DNA of 44,107 nt from positions 1 to 44,107 of the forward strand of contig JADFLG010000007.1 in NCBI GenBank assembly GCA_022564545.1. The letters run 5' to 3'. Made by a program: the position numbers and the translations under genes. The DNA is from Chloroflexota bacterium. Its GTDB lineage: Bacteria; Chloroflexota; Dehalococcoidia; Lucifugimonadales; Lucifugimonadaceae. Of this stretch, positions 7,135 to 16,192 are shown piece after piece. Every line of letters begins with the position of its first letter. Position 1 is the first letter of the stretch. The notes beneath the pieces were generated by a model. That model worked only from the letters and a program-made list of their open reading frames with translations, did not search any database and was not told where the DNA came from.

Positions 7135-9588
7135 TCACCCGGAACCGGCGCCATTTTGCTGGTCGCGTCGACCGGTCAGGAAGTAGGTGTTCAGCATCCC
7201 GATCCCTTTCACGTCGACCTTGCCCCGCTCTTCGAAGATGTGCGAACCGGCAAGTTTCTCAGTCGTCGACTCAAGCACCTGGATGCGGTTCGGAACACCG
7301 TGAGATTCCATTCGACTCGCAGTGTTCACCGTTTCACCCCAAATGTCATAAATGAACTTCTTCAGTCCGACAACGCCCGCGACAGCCGGACCGGTGTGCA
7401 TGCCGATTCGAATCCGCAAGTCGGTACCTGTCTCCTCACGATATTTTGCGAGAAGTTCCAGCATTTCGAGACCCATGTCGGCCAGTCTTTCGGCGTCGCC
7501 CTGACCGTCTGTCCCGAGCCCGCCGGCGACCATGTAGGCATCGCCAATGGTCTTGATTTTTTCGAGTGCCAGCCGCTCCGCTACTCGATCAAACAGCGAG
7601 AAGACGTGGTTCAACATTTCGACCAGATCAGACGGGCTCATGTTTCGTGATATTTGAGTGAAGCCGACCACGTCTGCGAACAGGACGCTCATGTCTTCGA
7701 AGCGATCGGCGATCAGACCTTCGCCCTTCTTCAACCTATCGGCGATCGAAGCAGGAAGAATATTGAGCAGCAAAAGCTCGTTGGCCTTGTGTGCTTCTTC
7801 CAGCTCCAACGTAGCTGTTATCTCTGTCCCGTACAGGTTGATGAACCCGAACTCGAAAACGCCAACAACGAGCAGTGAGAACGTTCGACCCTCGGTTGAA
7901 ACCTCAACTGACTCAGAGGAACCGCTATCCGAGATTGCCTTGATTTTGGCGAAGAATTCCTCTGGCAGACTTTCACCGACCCTGGCCCCGATTGCTTTCA
8001 AGGTGAGTTCACTCGCGGGGTTTGCATACTCGACCACCTGGTCATTCGAAATACGCAGGACGGGATTGGGGTTTTGGTCCGGGAACTTGTTCATGGCGAT
8101 GCGAGCCGTAATGTCGTCGCCATAGATGTTCGTGATGTCGAACTCCCGGGTGTGCACAGGCGTCAACGAGTAGGTCCGGCCCTCACCGCTCACTTCGAGC
8201 GGATCAGATGATTTTCCCGACCTCAGCGCCTCGATCGTGCTCAGCATCTCGGGGCTGAACAGGTCGCCTACCTCCATGCCCATCGCTCTGACGACAGGCG
8301 CGCCCGCCGAGTTGGCGTACTCAAGCCGGCCTTCCGGCGACATGCGCATTACCGGGCTGGGGTTCAGGTCGGGAAACTTGTTCAGCACTTTCATCGCGGT
8401 AATGTCGGTACCGTAAATGTTGATGCAGTTGAACTCGAACACCGCGACCACCAACAATGAAAATACTCGATCATCGGCCTCGACTTCGATAGTTTCGGAC
8501 GATCCGCTATCCGCGATCTTCGAGAACTGCTGCATCAAAACGGCCGGCAGTTTTTCGCCTATCTCGATTCCCATGGCCTTGCAGATGGGCTCACTGGCAG
8601 GGTTGGCATATTCGAGGTTGCCGTCGATTGAAACCCTCAGCACCGGATTCGGGTTCTGGTCCGGGAACTTGTTCATGGCGATTCGCGCCGTGATGTCCAG
8701 GCCATAGATGTTGGTTATCTCGAACTCAGGTGTGTAAACCGGTTTCAGCGAATACGTCCGGCCATCCCCGCTCACCAGCAGTGGCTCGTCGGTCCGATCG
8801 TGGCAGATATCTTCGATCGACCTGATGATGTCGGGACTGAACTTGCCACCCACCACCATTCCCATGGCATCGACCACCGCGTCGGCAGCGGCATTGGCGT
8901 AATCCAGAGTTCCGTCCCCGGTCATTTTCATCACGGGGTTCGGGTTCAAGTCCGGAAACTTGTTCAATACTTTCATCGCCGTAATGTCGGTGCCGTACAC
9001 GTTTATGAAGTCGAGATCTCCGAAAAGAACCGGGAACAGCGAATACGTCTTAACGCCCGCCGGGACCTCGATCGAACCACTGAGTTCCTTTTCCACCTCG
9101 CTGGTCAGATTCTGAAACAGACTCGCTGGTAATCGGTCGCCTTCAGAAATGCCCAGGGCTGACGTGATTGGATCGCTTGCCGAGTTTGAGTAGAGAAGGT
9201 CCCCCGCCAACGAGACACGCATCACCGGGTTAGGGTTCATATTCGGAAACTTGTTAATGGCCTCGAGTTGATCTCGCAGCCGACCATGCGCAGCCGAATT
9301 CGCACGTCTTGCAGAACCGACAACCGTGGCGCTGGTGAGGAGAGAAACGGTGAAGGGCACCATGACGGTCAGCGGTATTTGCCAGGCCATCTGAGACGTA
9401 AATTCACCAGCCAGGATCGACGCACCCTGTGTGATTGCGACGAGCGTGATTCCAACTATGATTGCCGTTTTGATCGCCCGTCTGATCACCCGCCCCTCGC
9501 GTAGATCACCGAGCCAGATTCGCGTTTGCATCGTGAGTAACTTTGAACGATTATCCGTGTTCCGGATCAGAAGGTTACCGGAACTCAC
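7135..9588 (-). CDS. Membrane-anchored class III adenylyl cyclase with five tandem PAS-like repeats
   Basis: An 817-residue signalling enzyme. Two hydrophobic spans (about 41-60 and 69-91) anchor it. Five repeats follow from residue 112 to about 596, each exactly 97 residues, each beginning NKFPxxNPxPV and ending near YGxDIT, which suggests PAS folds. A helical linker (LELEEAHKANELLLLNILP) leads to the cyclase domain. VLFADVVGFT and IGDAYMVAGG carry the two metal-binding Asp residues. IKTIGDAYM has the purine-selecting Lys, and IYDIWGETVNTASRMES carries the adenine-selecting Asp plus the transition-state Asn and Arg. These choices favour ATP over GTP, so cAMP is the likely product. The gene stands alone and converges with the catabolic cluster. 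Ligand and effector are unknown. Confidence 0.9.
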   Translation of the reverse strand: MSSGNLLIRNTDNRSKLLTMQTRIWLGDLREGRVIRRAIKTAIIVGITLVAITQGASILAGEFTSQMAWQIPLTVMVPFTVSLLTSATVVGSARRANSAAHGRLRDQLEAINKFPNMNPNPVMRVSLAGDLLYSNSASDPITSALGISEGDRLPASLFQNLTSEVEKELSGSIEVPAGVKTYSLFPVLFGDLDFINVYGTDITAMKVLNKFPDLNPNPVMKMTGDGTLDYANAAADAVVDAMGMVVGGKFSPDIIRSIEDICHDRTDEPLLVSGDGRTYSLKPVYTPEFEITNIYGLDITARIAMNKFPDQNPNPVLRVSIDGNLEYANPASEPICKAMGIEIGEKLPAVLMQQFSKIADSGSSETIEVEADDRVFSLLVVAVFEFNCINIYGTDITAMKVLNKFPDLNPSPVMRMSPEGRLEYANSAGAPVVRAMGMEVGDLFSPEMLSTIEALRSGKSSDPLEVSGEGRTYSLTPVHTREFDITNIYGDDITARIAMNKFPDQNPNPVLRISNDQVVEYANPASELTLKAIGARVGESLPEEFFAKIKAISDSGSSESVEVSTEGRTFSLLVVGVFEFGFINLYGTEITATLELEEAHKANELLLLNILPASIADRLKKGEGLIADRFEDMSVLFADVVGFTQISRNMSPSDLVEMLNHVFSLFDRVAERLALEKIKTIGDAYMVAGGLGTDGQGDAERLADMGLEMLELLAKYREETGTDLRIRIGMHTGPAVAGVVGLKKFIYDIWGETVNTASRMESHGVPNRIQVLESTTEKLAGSHIFEERGKVDVKGIGMLNTYFLTGRRDQQNGAGSG

Positions 9589-9876
9589 TTGTCGTTGTGC
9601 CCATCGAGACGTTCATACGCGGCGTTGGGGCGGGTGGATAGACCGCCGTGTCGTCAAAACCGACGCGTAGATTCAGCGGTTACGAAAAAGGCGCGACGGG
9701 ATTATTCGAGGTGAGCGGCGGCAACTATTCCAGGGGAGGCACCATAGAAATGAGTGGCGCAATCAGGCCTCACTTTTTGTCGGCCGTCAGCGAACGTGGG
9801 GCGAATTCCTGACCTGAAATGAGAGAAAGATCGGCGGTTGTTTGCGGCCTGGACGAACACACCCGTTTCATTAAGA
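9589..9876. other. Upstream region of the cyclase gene, no gene recognised
   Basis: I see no convincing coding region or RNA gene between the cyclase start and the inverted-repeat element at 9877. It should hold the cyclase promoter, but no clear hexamer pair stands out. Confidence 0.4.
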
Positions 9877-10065
9877 AACTGTCCCAAAACACGTTAATAG
9901 GCGAAGTGAAATTCCTTCTCCCCGGGGAGAAGGCCAGGTTGAGAGGAATGTTTTCGACCGCGGTTCAGATGCTTTCGAACCGTATTTTCTACAGAACAGC
10001 TCCCCCCACCCGCGCCCACAAGTGGGCACCCGTCTTCCCAGAGGAGAGGGAGTTTTGGGATAGTT
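9877..10065. mobile_element. MITE-like inverted-repeat element, copy 1 (long form)
   Basis: The ends are AACTGTCCCAAAAC (9877-9890) and GTTTTGGGATAGTT (10052-10065), inverted with one mismatch. Next to the left end is the family core, ACGTTAATAGGCGAAGTGAA, followed by the 20-base palindrome at 9914-9933 seen also in copy 2. This copy carries roughly 115 extra bases before the right end, including a hairpin around CCCACAAGTGGG. It has no coding capacity. Confidence 0.75.
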
Positions 10066-10089
10066 ACTGAGTGCGCCGCTACGATGCGG

Positions 10090-10713
10090 CTATCGGTTTC
10101 CACGACCTGAGTAACGAGATGTCCCGCGACTGTCGCGAAAGCCGCCCCGTCCTGTCCCGCGCGGGGCACCGTAATCGGCGCGACCTGGGGATCGTGAACC
10201 GGGTCTCCGGTCGTCACGGTCCGGGTAGCGCGGTCCCCGCCGATCATCCCGATAGTCGCCTCTTCCGAATGACGATGGTCCGCCCCGCTCACGCTCTGGC
10301 GGCCTTGCCATCTCTTCGAGTTTTTCAAGCCCTGGCTCGGTCGCCATCGTCCGCCCGACACCCGTGTGACGCGCCAGCCCCTGCGTCACCAGCGCAGCCA
10401 TCTTGGCCCTTGCCGTTGCGGGGTCGATGTTCCGGAACCAGCGTGCAATCATCAGGTAGCTCAGCTCGCCGGGTGTAAGGCTCTCCTCGGTGCCGACCAA
10501 CACGTACAGCACCCGGTTCGATGCGTTCGGCATTTCCCGAAACGCCGGGGCGGTGGGAATCATTCCCGTCAGGTCCCAGGCCGTCAGCACCCACTCTTTT
10601 TCTTCGTCGGAAAGACGCGCCCAGGCGCGCTTGCGCTTCGGCTCAAGATCGGTCGACTGGCCTTGCCGGTGCGGTACCGACGATAGATCGATGTGATGTT
10701 CGAGGACCGGCAT
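10090..10713 (-). CDS. Winged-helix-like protein with RG-rich disordered tail
   Basis: A 207-residue protein if started at the ATG at 10713 (MPVLEHHIDLSS). The same frame runs further upstream, but that part lies antisense to the ROK gene and looks non-coding. Residues about 30-135 contain RAWARLSDEEKEWVLTAWDL and then LTPGELSYLMIARWFRNIDPATARAKMAALV with GLARHTG, which reads like a small helical winged-helix-type domain. The last 70 or so residues are a low-complexity tail of Arg, Gly, Asp, Ser and Tyr (RGDYRDDRRG, GRGGFRDSRG, YSGRGNR). Such tails are typical of RNA-binding or condensate-forming proteins. No family is recognised and no ribosome site is clear. It is divergent from the ROK gene. 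Confidence 0.6.
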   Translation of the reverse strand: MPVLEHHIDLSSVPHRQGQSTDLEPKRKRAWARLSDEEKEWVLTAWDLTGMIPTAPAFREMPNASNRVLYVLVGTEESLTPGELSYLMIARWFRNIDPATARAKMAALVTQGLARHTGVGRTMATEPGLEKLEEMARPPERERGGPSSFGRGDYRDDRRGPRYPDRDDRRPGSRSPGRADYGAPRGTGRGGFRDSRGTSRYSGRGNR

Positions 10714-10845
10714 CTTTGAATGATGAGCGCGACCGCGAGATACAACAAGCGTTTGGGCCGGGCACGCCAGAGCAATATCGTCACCTTGGACCTTTGGGGT
10801 GGGCCTCTGTGAACACGTGGCGCACTCGGTGCTACCATCTCGAAC

Positions 10846-11820
10846 GTGACTACGCCTGACTCTCGATACGTCCTGGCCGCTGATATCGGCGGCAGCAACA
10901 TGCGGGCCGCACTCGTCGATTCGCAAGGCCGAATTATCGGACGCGGTGCGATCGACACACTCCCCGAAAGTGGAATTGATAATGCCAGAATGCGACTCGC
11001 CCGCCTGCTGGAGTCGGCCCGGGCAACTGCGCCAGACGGCGCAGAAGTAGTTGGTGTAGGCGTGTCCACGGCTGGACCAATTCGGCCCGCAACCGGAACC
11101 TACAATCACCCCCCTAACCTGACCGGCTGGCACGGCAAGACGATGAAACCGTCACTGGCTGAATCGCTCGGCATCCCTGTGTGGATTGGACACGACGCCA
11201 CTCTCGCAGCCCTCGCAGAAACTCGCTTTGGCGATCACATCGGCGCCGAAAACCTCATCTATGTCACGATCAGTACCGGAGTGGGTGGCGGAATCATTGC
11301 GAACGGCGAAATGGTGACCGGTGCGACTGGTGGTGCCGGTGAGGTCGGCCACATTACCGTCCGACCGGGTGCCTATTCTTGCAACGTCGGCTGCGATGGG
11401 TGCTTTGAGGGCAACGCCTCCGGGCCGGCCATTGCCCGTGCGGCCCGCGACAGGTTTCAGAACGACGGACCGCTCGCCGTGCTCGCCGGAGGCGACCCGA
11501 TGAATATAACTTCACAGATGGTTTTCGATGCGGCAGATGAAGGCGACACCGTGGCGCAGGAAGTCGTCGATATCACTATTGAAAACATCGGTATTGGCCT
11601 TGGCGGACTGATGAACACGTTCGACCCCGAAGCACTCGTAATCGGTGGCGGAGTCGTACAGGGCCTGCAACGTCACTGGGAGAGGCTGAACGCATCGGTC
11701 GTCGAACACGCACTGCCCAGGTACGAAAATGGTGTTCCGCTGACTGCCACCCGGCTTGGCGATGATGTGAGCTTGCTGGGTGCTGCCCAGCTGGCTTTCC
11801 GCGAAGCCAGAAAGCTTTGA
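10846..11820 (+). CDS. ROK-family sugar kinase (glucokinase-like)
   Basis: A 324-residue kinase starting at GTG. The ATP-phosphate loop is AADIGGSNMRAAL near 13-24. The catalytic Asp is in GHDATLAALAE. The ROK zinc site is EVGHITV followed by CNVGCDGCFEG, which supplies one His and three Cys. IGGGVVQ is the adenosine-site motif. The length and complete motif set indicate an active enzyme phosphorylating glucose or a related hexose such as N-acetylmannosamine; the precise sugar cannot be read from sequence. The DNA-binding N-terminal domain of ROK repressors is absent. About 130 bases separate it from the divergent RG-tail gene. An inverted-repeat element lies 48 bases after its stop. Confidence 0.85.
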   Translation: MTTPDSRYVLAADIGGSNMRAALVDSQGRIIGRGAIDTLPESGIDNARMRLARLLESARATAPDGAEVVGVGVSTAGPIRPATGTYNHPPNLTGWHGKTMKPSLAESLGIPVWIGHDATLAALAETRFGDHIGAENLIYVTISTGVGGGIIANGEMVTGATGGAGEVGHITVRPGAYSCNVGCDGCFEGNASGPAIARAARDRFQNDGPLAVLAGGDPMNITSQMVFDAADEGDTVAQEVVDITIENIGIGLGGLMNTFDPEALVIGGGVVQGLQRHWERLNASVVEHALPRYENGVPLTATRLGDDVSLLGAAQLAFREARKL

Positions 11821-11868
11821 CGAAAACACCAAAACCCACGGGGACGCCGTTAGCCCCAACAGAAACAC

Positions 11869-11951
11869 TTAGAAACTATCCCAAAACACATTAATAGGTG
11901 AAGTGAAATTCCTTCTCCCCGGGGAGAAGGGAGTTTTGGGATAGTTACTAA
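11869..11951. mobile_element. MITE-like inverted-repeat element, copy 2 (short, best preserved)
   Basis: TTAGAAACTATCCCAAAAC (11869-11887) is matched at the other end (11933-11951) with one mismatch, giving 19-bp ends on an 83-bp element. The centre is a perfect 20-base palindrome, CCTTCTCCCCGGGGAGAAGG (11911-11930). It lies between the convergent ROK and HEAT genes. On RNA it would form a long hairpin and could act as a terminator for both, which is inference. Confidence 0.8.
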
Positions 11952-11990
11952 AACCCGACAAAGCCATCACACGCGACAAAATATTTAAAA

Positions 11991-13136
11991 TTAGTCGTGG
12001 TCCCACGGGTCTTGCGGGGGGAGGTCGACGTCGAAGGGGTCTCCCCGGTCGAGTCCCAGCTCCTCAGCTTCCTCGGTAACCCCCGTTCCAAAGTCGTCAA
12101 CCAGTCCAGGATCAGGCTGAGCGTTGGCCCAGCCCTCGAGTTCCGCGGCCTCGTACCCCTCCGTGTCGACACCGGGCAAAGTATCACCGGCCCCGAACAT
12201 CGAGCGGGCCATTTCGGGAGTAACGACCTCGTCCAGGTCCTCCTCCTCTTTCATTGCTTCGAGCGCCTGCTGCACGAGTTCTACGACCCGTGGTTCGGAG
12301 CTGACGAGCCGCAATTCGAGAAGAGATTTTGCGATGTCCCCGCCAATGCGCTCGACTGCCGATATTGCCGCCAGCTGCACCGTCAGGTCCTCATCGTCCA
12401 ACGGCCCTTCGAGCGCATGCAAATGGCTTTCATCGCCCAGTTCGCCGATTGCCATCGTCGCCTCGTACCGCACCGCCACCATATCGTGCTCAAGGTCCTC
12501 GACAACCCTGTCTGCCCATTTCGGATCAGACGTACGGCCCATCGCGTAGATACTGCTCTGCCGGGCCGACAGATCGCCCGACGACCAGGCAGCTTCCAGG
12601 AAAGGAGTAAGGCGGTCGCCACCGAACGCCGAAACCGCCTCCAGCGCCTTGAGTTTCACGGCGTCAAGCTCGTTCTCGTTCTCAAGAACTCCGAACAGCT
12701 CCCCGGCTATCGATTTCTCGTCCCTCGGCGCGAGCTTGCCTGCCTGGGCCAGCGATGCCAGGTGTACGAGAGTTTCCGCCGCCGCCGCACGAACTTCAGG
12801 CGACGGATCGCTCGTCATCATCCGGCACAGCGGTCTGATCAGTGTCCGGTCGTCACTCTCCTCCAAACCGGCGAGCGAACTCAACCGCACAGGGGGGCTT
12901 GGGTGAAGCAAACCCTGCTTGTGGATCGACTCGAACTCAACATCAGGCTGCTCTTCACACAGCGTAACCATGCGCCTGACCAGTTCGAGCACGCGTTCCT
13001 TCGGCCACTCCAGCCATAGTCGTCCGAACTCCTCGGCCTCGGGATTGGCGAGGCCCGACAATTCAGGCAGCGACGCGTAGTTGAGCGGAGCGCCATCGTC
13101 CTCGGGGAGGGCGTTGAGAAACTCGTCCAGTCCCAT
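11991..13136 (-). CDS. HEAT-repeat protein
   Basis: A 381-residue acidic soluble protein with no signal peptide. From about residue 85 to 290 it has successive HEAT-like helical pairs: SPPVRLSSLAGL, SPEVRAAAAETLVHLA, DAVKLKALEAVSAFG, DLSARQSSIYAMG, MVAVRYEATMAIGELG and DLTVQLAAISAVERIGG. These form scaffolds for protein contacts rather than active sites. The last 90 residues are very acidic and Pro/Gly-containing, ending DPFDVDLPPQDPWDHD, and probably disordered. It lies 41 bases after tldE on the same strand, so it is probably the third gene of a tldD-tldE operon. A scaffold or substrate-presenting role for the protease is possible but untested. Confidence 0.75.
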   Translation of the reverse strand: MGLDEFLNALPEDDGAPLNYASLPELSGLANPEAEEFGRLWLEWPKERVLELVRRMVTLCEEQPDVEFESIHKQGLLHPSPPVRLSSLAGLEESDDRTLIRPLCRMMTSDPSPEVRAAAAETLVHLASLAQAGKLAPRDEKSIAGELFGVLENENELDAVKLKALEAVSAFGGDRLTPFLEAAWSSGDLSARQSSIYAMGRTSDPKWADRVVEDLEHDMVAVRYEATMAIGELGDESHLHALEGPLDDEDLTVQLAAISAVERIGGDIAKSLLELRLVSSEPRVVELVQQALEAMKEEEDLDEVVTPEMARSMFGAGDTLPGVDTEGYEAAELEGWANAQPDPGLVDDFGTGVTEEAEELGLDRGDPFDVDLPPQDPWDHD

Positions 13137-13177
13137 TACTGCACCCTGTCTATCGTCGTTGGGCTGATACCGGGAGC

Positions 13178-14500
13178 CTATTCGTCTTTTGCCGCGACTT
13201 CAACGCCAAGGCACTGGATGGCCGGAGACCGCATCGACCCGAACACCCATTCCGATGAATCGGAAATCTGCTCCACCTGCGACAGCACCTTGTAAACATT
13301 GCCAGAGATCATCGTATCTTTCACCCGACCGACGATTTCGCCGTTCTCGATCCTGTAGCCGAGCGATACGTTGGCACGAAAATCGCCGCCTAACTCGTTG
13401 CCCTGACCAGCGCCGAGAAGAGCCTCGATAACAAGGCCGTCCTTTACCCCGGCGATCATGTCGTCGAAGCTCATGTCACCCGGAGCGATGTCGATCACCG
13501 ATGTTCCGGGCGAAGGCGAACTCGCCAGTCCGCGTCCTGCCGCGCCTGTCGATGATTTTCCCAGTTGACCTGCCGTCTGGAGGTCCAGCAGAGGGCCACC
13601 CGCAATACCATTTTCTATGAGTCCGTGTTTCCGGCTCGCAACGCCTTCGTCGTCGAACGGACGGCTGCCACTTGCTCCCGGAATCAATGGATCGTCGAAT
13701 ATGGATATGCGCCCGTCGACGATCTTTTCTCCCCAGCGGTCGGCGAGCGGCGAAGACCCGTTCGCCACATTCTTGCCATTGAATCCTGAAACAAGGGGGC
13801 GAAGCAGTGTCGCCGAGACACCGCGCGGTGTGAATATCACGGGAAGGTCGCCAGTGTTCGACGTTGCCTGGGCCGTGTTGGTAGCCCACCTGAGCGACCG
13901 CCTGACTGTTTGCAACAGCCGGTCCAGGTCCGCATCGCCGAACAACTTGCTCGACCCGTACCCGGCCCAGACATTCAGCATGTCGGTACCGCGGATCAAC
14001 TGCGCCCCGATGTGGCAGTAGTAGCTGGTCTGCTCGTACTCGGCGTCGACCCCGGCTGAATTCATGATCCGCCCGTGGCCGGTAGACCACCCCACACTGG
14101 CATCACAGAGCAGGTCGGGCCACTCGTCCAACAGTTGCTCGATCAGGCCCTGCCCGGTGTCGATCATCGATTGCTGCGAAACCTGTGGCACGGCCGGATC
14201 GAACGTTTCGACTTCTGGATATTCCGAAGGAGCGGGAAAATCGAACGAAGCCTCTGCGCCAAACTGTGCCAGCGACCCTGCCCGGTCCACCAACTCGGCT
14301 TCGCGGGCCGCATCGGTCGTCGAGGAGAACCCGATTCGACCGCCGTCGATAACCCGCAGCGCAACACCCGAAGTGTCCCGCCGCATTATTTCCTTGAGCC
14401 GGTTCGCCTCGAACGAAACCGGGTGACTCTCCGATTCGACGCGGTAGACCTCGGCCTGGTCGAACCTGGCCGTTGCGGCATTCAGCAACGCTTCGCTCAA
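13178..14500 (-). CDS. tldE: TldE/PmbA-type protease subunit
   Basis: A 440-residue member of the TldD/PmbA family that lacks the HExxH zinc motif, as expected of the TldE (PmbA) partner. The N-terminal half has the family pattern AEVYRVESESHPVSFEANRLKE. The C-terminal half has GRGLASSPSP and the late GNVYKVLSQVEQISDSSEWVFGSMRSPAI. In characterised systems TldD and TldE form a heterodimer that degrades unfolded peptides and matures peptide natural products such as microcin B17. Here tldD lies 58 bases upstream on the same strand. No RiPP precursor was recognised nearby, so a housekeeping role is the default. Confidence 0.85.
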   Translation of the reverse strand: MSEALLNAATARFDQAEVYRVESESHPVSFEANRLKEIMRRDTSGVALRVIDGGRIGFSSTTDAAREAELVDRAGSLAQFGAEASFDFPAPSEYPEVETFDPAVPQVSQQSMIDTGQGLIEQLLDEWPDLLCDASVGWSTGHGRIMNSAGVDAEYEQTSYYCHIGAQLIRGTDMLNVWAGYGSSKLFGDADLDRLLQTVRRSLRWATNTAQATSNTGDLPVIFTPRGVSATLLRPLVSGFNGKNVANGSSPLADRWGEKIVDGRISIFDDPLIPGASGSRPFDDEGVASRKHGLIENGIAGGPLLDLQTAGQLGKSSTGAAGRGLASSPSPGTSVIDIAPGDMSFDDMIAGVKDGLVIEALLGAGQGNELGGDFRANVSLGYRIENGEIVGRVKDTMISGNVYKVLSQVEQISDSSEWVFGSMRSPAIQCLGVEVAAKDE

Positions 14501-14558
14501 TCGATTTCCTCTCGAAATACCTGTTGCATGGCGTCTGGGGTGCCTGGCATTGGCCCGT

Positions 14559-15929
14559 TCAGGCTCCTGAAATCAGGCAGTTTTGAATACGGATATGCGG
14601 GCTTCCGTTCGAGACCGGCAGCGGCATTTGCCCTCCCTTTCCGCAACCACCGCCCTGGTTCATCCCCAGGTCGTTCCCGACACCATCGAGGTTCTTAAGC
14701 GTCTCGAACAGGTTCCCCGTCAGCATCACCGGTCGAACAGCTTCCTGTATCTCACCTTTGCGGATCATGTAAGCCTCACCCGACGAGAAAGTGAACATCT
14801 CGTGCTGTGTCATCCCCCCGTACCAGTTGCGCACATAAACACCGTCGTCCACACCCTCCAGCAGGTCATCAAGATTCGCCTCGCCCGCCTCGATGATCGT
14901 GTTGGTCATACGAACAATCGGCGGGAAGTTGTATCCGATCGCACGCGCATTTCCGGTCGGCGTCTCGCCCATCTTCGCAGCGGTCTCGCGTGAATGAAGC
15001 CTTCCAACGAGCACGCCCTCGCGGACCAGCGCAGTCCGAGTTGCGGGAGTTCCCTCGTCGTCGTACTTGAAACTTCCCCGCAGGCCCGGAATCGCTGCAC
15101 CATCGGTGAAGTTCAGGTGCTTGCCGCCGAACTTACGGCCCATGTACATGATTTCTCGAAGTTTTTCGTTCTCGTAAACATTGTCGCCCTCCGACAGGTG
15201 CCCGAACGCCTCGTGGACAAAAACGCCTGCCAGCACCGGGTCGAGGATCACGGTCCGCTCGCCGCCGTCAATGGATTTGGCGCTCAGCAGGGCCACCGCG
15301 CGCTTCGCGGCGTCAATCACGTCGTCATCGAGATCGCGCACAACGTCATAGTCACCCTGCGAGCCGAGGCTGAACCCCGCCTGCTGAACGTCTCCGCCGT
15401 CCCGGGCCTGGGCGGAAATGCGTGAAATCACGTGAACCTGGTGCTGTTCGATGTAAGCACCATCGGAATTGCCGAAAAAAGTCTTGCGTGAAGTATCGCC
15501 GTAAACGATGTCGGCGCTGTTGATCCCATCGACCGACCAGACGAGATCGTTGTAGTGGTCCATCAACCGTTTCTTCTCGTCGAGAGATATTTTGGCCGGG
15601 TCGTTCACGATATGCGCCGGCACGACATCGACGTGCGGTTCTACTTCGCCAAGCTCAGTCTTCACCCCACCGACCGCCCTGGCCTGCGCTACTGCCTCGG
15701 CAACCTTCGTTTTGAGATCGTCGAGGCTGTTGAAGCTCGCAAACCCCCAGCCGCCCTTGCTGACGGCCCTCACGTTCCCACCGAGACCGCTGGTTTGCGC
15801 AATCGTGTCGAGAGACTTGCCACGATAGGTCAGTCGTGTGTTATCGGTCTCTTCGAGCCGAATTTCGCAGTAGTCGGCCTTCCCGCCGGAACCATTCAGC
15901 GCACTCTCGATACGGTCGCGGTATTTCAC
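14559..15929 (-). CDS. tldD: TldD zinc metalloprotease
   Basis: This gene encodes the catalytic partner of TldE, 456 residues if started at the GTG at 15929 (first residues then KYRDRIESAL), which has GGAAG just upstream. The open frame continues about 98 codons further upstream, but that part is unlike TldD. The zinc site HEAFGHLSEGD is intact, followed by GSFKYDDEGTPA and the Gly-rich GMNQGGGCGKGGQ, which is conserved near the C-terminus of TldD. E. coli TldD is about 25 residues longer. First gene of the probable tldD-tldE-HEAT operon and divergent from folC. Confidence 0.85.
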   Translation of the reverse strand: MKYRDRIESALNGSGGKADYCEIRLEETDNTRLTYRGKSLDTIAQTSGLGGNVRAVSKGGWGFASFNSLDDLKTKVAEAVAQARAVGGVKTELGEVEPHVDVVPAHIVNDPAKISLDEKKRLMDHYNDLVWSVDGINSADIVYGDTSRKTFFGNSDGAYIEQHQVHVISRISAQARDGGDVQQAGFSLGSQGDYDVVRDLDDDVIDAAKRAVALLSAKSIDGGERTVILDPVLAGVFVHEAFGHLSEGDNVYENEKLREIMYMGRKFGGKHLNFTDGAAIPGLRGSFKYDDEGTPATRTALVREGVLVGRLHSRETAAKMGETPTGNARAIGYNFPPIVRMTNTIIEAGEANLDDLLEGVDDGVYVRNWYGGMTQHEMFTFSSGEAYMIRKGEIQEAVRPVMLTGNLFETLKNLDGVGNDLGMNQGGGCGKGGQMPLPVSNGSPHIRIQNCLISGA

Positions 15930-16192
15930 GAAACTTCCAGGCCTTCTTTTTCGGTCGTTTGCAAGATGCCGGGCACCAGATCGGGCCCGGATGGAGGGCC
16001 CACTGCGGGCGAACAGCGGGCAACCTGAGATCAGAACGACAATACTAGCAACCGAATTCATAGAGTCGCACCGCATGACAAGGGTGTCTGCGACGTTCGG
16101 TGTGTCTACGATATCGGGGCCATTTCGTGGTGACAGCCAAACCAGTTGGCGGTGATAATCGAAATACGTGCCTGCGGCGAGAACCTGAGCAA

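Noticed and set aside
10714-11133. Upstream extension of the RG-tail gene frame
   Set aside because: It is antisense to the ROK kinase N-terminus and has no similarity to a known protein.
11997-13019. Plus-strand frame of 340 codons
   Set aside because: It is antisense to the HEAT-repeat gene; its composition shows no domain.
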